From positions 25,006-89,005 of the forward strand of contig WGCU01000013.1 in NCBI GenBank assembly GCA_015493635.1: a stretch of DNA of 64,000 nucleotides, read 5' to 3'. The position numbers and the translations under genes were made by a program. The first letter of the stretch is position 1. Every line of letters begins with the position of its first letter. Of this stretch, positions 61,259-64,000 are shown in pieces. The notes below the pieces were generated by a model that was given only the letters and a program-made list of their open reading frames with translations, searched no databases and was not told the DNA's origin. Origin of the DNA: Spirochaetaceae bacterium (lineage in GTDB: Bacteria > Spirochaetota > Spirochaetia > B11-G9).

Positions 61259-61366
61259 TATATGAGGCGTTGGGCGTTTTGAAACACCAAATTTTCAATT
61301 TATCATTCCGTTTATTAATATTCACAATCTATCTATTTAGCTATCACTCGCCCAATGCCTTATATA
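61259..61366. repeat. Imperfect 18-bp inverted repeat pair
   Basis: TATATGAGGCGTTGGGCG (61259-61276) and CGCCCAATGCCTTATATA (61349-61366), 16/18 complementary. Confidence 0.65.
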
Positions 61367-61484
61367 CATTGTTGTGCTTTCGTGCTTTATTTTCCTCTGC
61401 CTGAGCGGTGGCGTGAAAGCTCTTTGCAACCGCAGGAACGAGGATTGCAATGTGCTTGAACTGAGGGTTGGCTTTACATTCATT

Positions 61485-63095
61485 TTATATTGTTTTTAAT
61501 CCCAATTCTTTTAAAAATTTATTGTGCTCCTCAGTTTTTTGTTCAATTCGTTCATTGATTGAAGTCAATTTTTTATTTACTTCTTCCAAATCAATTTGCA
61601 CCTCATCTTCTGCTGTACTTACATATCGCGAAATGTTCAGATTGTAACCGTTCTTTTCAATTTCTTCCATCGAAACTTTTCGCGAAAAGCGTTCGGTTTC
61701 TTGTCTGTATTTGTAGGTTTCTACAATGACTTTTATGTGCTTTTTGCCCAAAGTATTTTGGCGTCTGCCGGTTTCATATTGTTCGCTAGCATTAATGAAT
61801 AAAACATCATCTTCCTTTTTGCACTTTTTTAAAACAAGGATACAAACAGGAATTCCTGTTGAATAGAACAATTTAGAAGGCAAGCCAATAACCGTATCAA
61901 TATTATTGTCTTTTAATAGTTTGGTGCGAATTCGTTCTTCTGCACCGCCACGGAACAAAACTCCATGAGGCAGAATAATTGCCATTGTTCCCTCTGTACC
62001 GAGATAATGGAAACCATGCAATAGAAAAGCAAAATCAGCAGCGGATTTTGGGGCAAGTCCGTAACTCTTAAAACGAAAATCTTCTGCCAGCGTATCATTT
62101 GGTTCCCAACGCAGACTGAATGGAGGATTGGCTACAACGGCATCGAACTCCGGTTTTTTAGCCGGATTCATTTCGTTGAGCATATCCCACTGATTGAGCA
62201 AAGTATCTCCGTGAAATATCTCAAACTCCGTATCTTTCATACCGTGCAAAAGCATGTTCATGCGGGCAAGGTTGTAGGTTGTGATGTTCTTTTCCTGTCC
62301 GAAGATTTTTCCGATACTTCCACCGCTCTCTTGTAAGCGCTTTCGCACATTTAATAACAACGAACCCGAACCACAGGCAAAATCGAGTACTTTATCCAGC
62401 TTGCTTTTCTTTCCCGTGCTTGGGTCTTGACTGTCTAGAGTAACAATTTCGGAAAGAATGGTAGATATTTGTTGAGGCGTATAAAATTCGCCTGCTTTTT
62501 TACCCGAACCGGCTGCAAACTGACCAATTAGATATTCATACGCATCTCCCAAGGTATCGGTATCGGTAGAAAAATCAGCAATGCCTTCTGCGATTTTCTG
62601 AATGATGGTGCAAAGTTTTTTGTTTCGCTCGGGGGATGTTTTCCCCAGTTTTTCGGAGTTCAGATTAATTTCTGAAAATAAGCCCTGAAATGTGCTTTCA
62701 AAGGATTCGTTTTCGATGTATTTAAAACCGGCTTCCAGGGTTTGTAATAGTTCACTGTTTTGGGTACGAGCCATTTCTGCAATGTTTCCCCAAAGGTGTT
62801 GGGGTTTAATAACATAATGCACTTTCCTGCGCATCTGTTTTTCAAACTCCGGTACATCCGTTTGATTTTTTTCGTACCAAAGGCTAAGAGCAGTACCGTT
62901 TTCGTCTGATTCCGTTTTAGGGTAATCTCTTCCCAGTTCTTTTTTGGCAGATGCTACATAATTTGCTGATAAATAGCGGAGAAAAAGAAACGAAAGCATA
63001 TAATCACGAAAATCATCCGCATTCATTGCACCTCGCAGATTATCTGCGATAGCCCAAAGGGTTTTACCTAATTTATCTTGTTCTACTTTTGTCAT
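61485..63095 (-). CDS. hsdM: Type I restriction-modification system DNA methyltransferase (M subunit)
   Basis: N-terminal HsdM domain, VLDFACGSGSLLLNVRKRL (motif I), FDAVVANPPFSLRW (motif IV). Confidence 0.93.
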   Translation of the reverse strand: MTKVEQDKLGKTLWAIADNLRGAMNADDFRDYMLSFLFLRYLSANYVASAKKELGRDYPKTESDENGTALSLWYEKNQTDVPEFEKQMRRKVHYVIKPQHLWGNIAEMARTQNSELLQTLEAGFKYIENESFESTFQGLFSEINLNSEKLGKTSPERNKKLCTIIQKIAEGIADFSTDTDTLGDAYEYLIGQFAAGSGKKAGEFYTPQQISTILSEIVTLDSQDPSTGKKSKLDKVLDFACGSGSLLLNVRKRLQESGGSIGKIFGQEKNITTYNLARMNMLLHGMKDTEFEIFHGDTLLNQWDMLNEMNPAKKPEFDAVVANPPFSLRWEPNDTLAEDFRFKSYGLAPKSAADFAFLLHGFHYLGTEGTMAIILPHGVLFRGGAEERIRTKLLKDNNIDTVIGLPSKLFYSTGIPVCILVLKKCKKEDDVLFINASEQYETGRRQNTLGKKHIKVIVETYKYRQETERFSRKVSMEEIEKNGYNLNISRYVSTAEDEVQIDLEEVNKKLTSINERIEQKTEEHNKFLKELGLKTI

Positions 63096-63107
63096 AGTTA
63101 TAAGTTC

Positions 63108-63836
63108 CTAATTGTGGATTATGAAATCGTACTTTTCTTGAATTTTGTTGTAAATTTCCTCAAGCAATTCTGCATCCTTAGGATTTAAATCTGCAGGCTG
63201 TTGTTTGGCATCTTTATGTGATAAGGAATTTACTTGGTTACTTATCATATCTAAATTGTCTCTGTAACCGATATCTTTAAGGGCTTTCTTTATTCCTCCG
63301 GTTCCTAGGAAAGAAGAAATTATTTCCAAAAGTTGGCGCAACAAAATAAAATGGTAACCCATAACTTTTCTTTCTGTTATACATTCATATAAAATTTGCA
63401 TTAAGTATAAGTGATAAAGAAATACATCTTTGTCATGATTTTTTAATGTCAACTCATCATTTTGAATACTTAGAATACTACGATTTGTGTTGTTTTTATG
63501 AGTGCTATTCATGAGTCTATCTGACAGAACTGAGAATAGACCAATGTGATGTGTAGTTATTATAAATCGCTTTTCTGATTTTGCAATTTTGTCATCAATA
63601 ATGTGAATAATAGAATCGGCTGTAAGAAATACATTATTGTCGTCCAAACTTGAGACAGGGTCGTCTATAAAAAAATGAGCATCTTGCTCACCAGTCCATG
63701 CATCAGCTTCAAATAATGCTAGAAAAAAGCACCAAATAAAAATCCGTTCTTCGCCCCTAGATATTTTAATATTGATCTCCTCATCTCTGGAAAAGCGAAC
63801 AGCATCAATTCCAATCTCAGGTGTTGATTCCCGCAC
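63108..63836 (-). pseudogene. 5'-truncated AAA ATPase / anticodon-nuclease-like (PrrC/RloC-like) protein
   Basis: Walker B/D-loop FFIDDPVSSLDDNN and ITTHHIGLF, but no Walker A; the frame is preceded directly by a TAG stop and ~160 bp of non-matching sequence. Confidence 0.6.
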
Positions 63837-64000
63837 CTAAATTAAATAATAGGAGAAAATTTCCCGAAAAGAATTCTTGTTAAAGGATTTGAAAAGGGAG
63901 GATAAACCGGGAAAAAGGTACGAGTTAGAGCTCTGCTTATTCCCGGCTTACCCAAAATAATACTACTCAATATTTCGGAAACAGAGTATCCACACTTTAT

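Noticed and set aside
1-64000. CRISPR arrays, rRNA and tRNA genes
   Set aside because: No regularly spaced direct repeats, rRNA-like stretches or cloverleaf/CCA-ended tRNA genes were recognised by eye; a tRNAscan/Infernal run would be decisive
63837-64000. Possible transposase remnant upstream of the truncated ATPase (minus-strand frame IKCGYSVSEILSSIILGKPGISRALTRTFFPVYPPF...)
   Set aside because: Short open frame running off the window edge with no motif I can assign; needs sequence beyond 64 kb

Overview
The window looks like an ordinary chromosomal segment of a Spirochaetota-type bacterium. That taxonomic placement is inferred from a TatT-type TRAP cluster, a long PPi-phosphofructokinase and a ~505-aa GlyA. 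Most of it is densely packed core metabolism and information processing: a serine/glycine operon (serA-serC-lrp-gcvT-gcvH-gcvPA-gcvPB), recJ/recO/rpsU, lon, glyA, valS, cysS, murB, mgtE, ackA, a DAHP synthase, asnS, a TRAP transporter, manA, and a PPi-dependent PFK. An ECF sigma/anti-sigma locus with a transglutaminase-like protein is also present. The most interesting part is a nitrogen-assimilation island at ~48.5-61.1 kb: gltD <- gltB <- NrpR-like repressor | NifA-like sigma54 activator -> amt -> glnK -> glnA type III. An archaeal-type NrpR repressor is divergently paired with a bacterial sigma54 activator. A perfect palindrome CTACA-N4-TGTAG recurs in both intergenic regions around the activator, a well-spaced -24/-12 element precedes amt, and a 12-bp-arm inverted repeat sits at the start of the gltB leader. 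The right edge (61.1-64 kb) appears to be an acquired, partly degraded restriction island: hsdM without visible hsdS, plus a 5'-truncated anticodon-nuclease-like ATPase. All calls come from reading the supplied sequence and translations; no database search was run.
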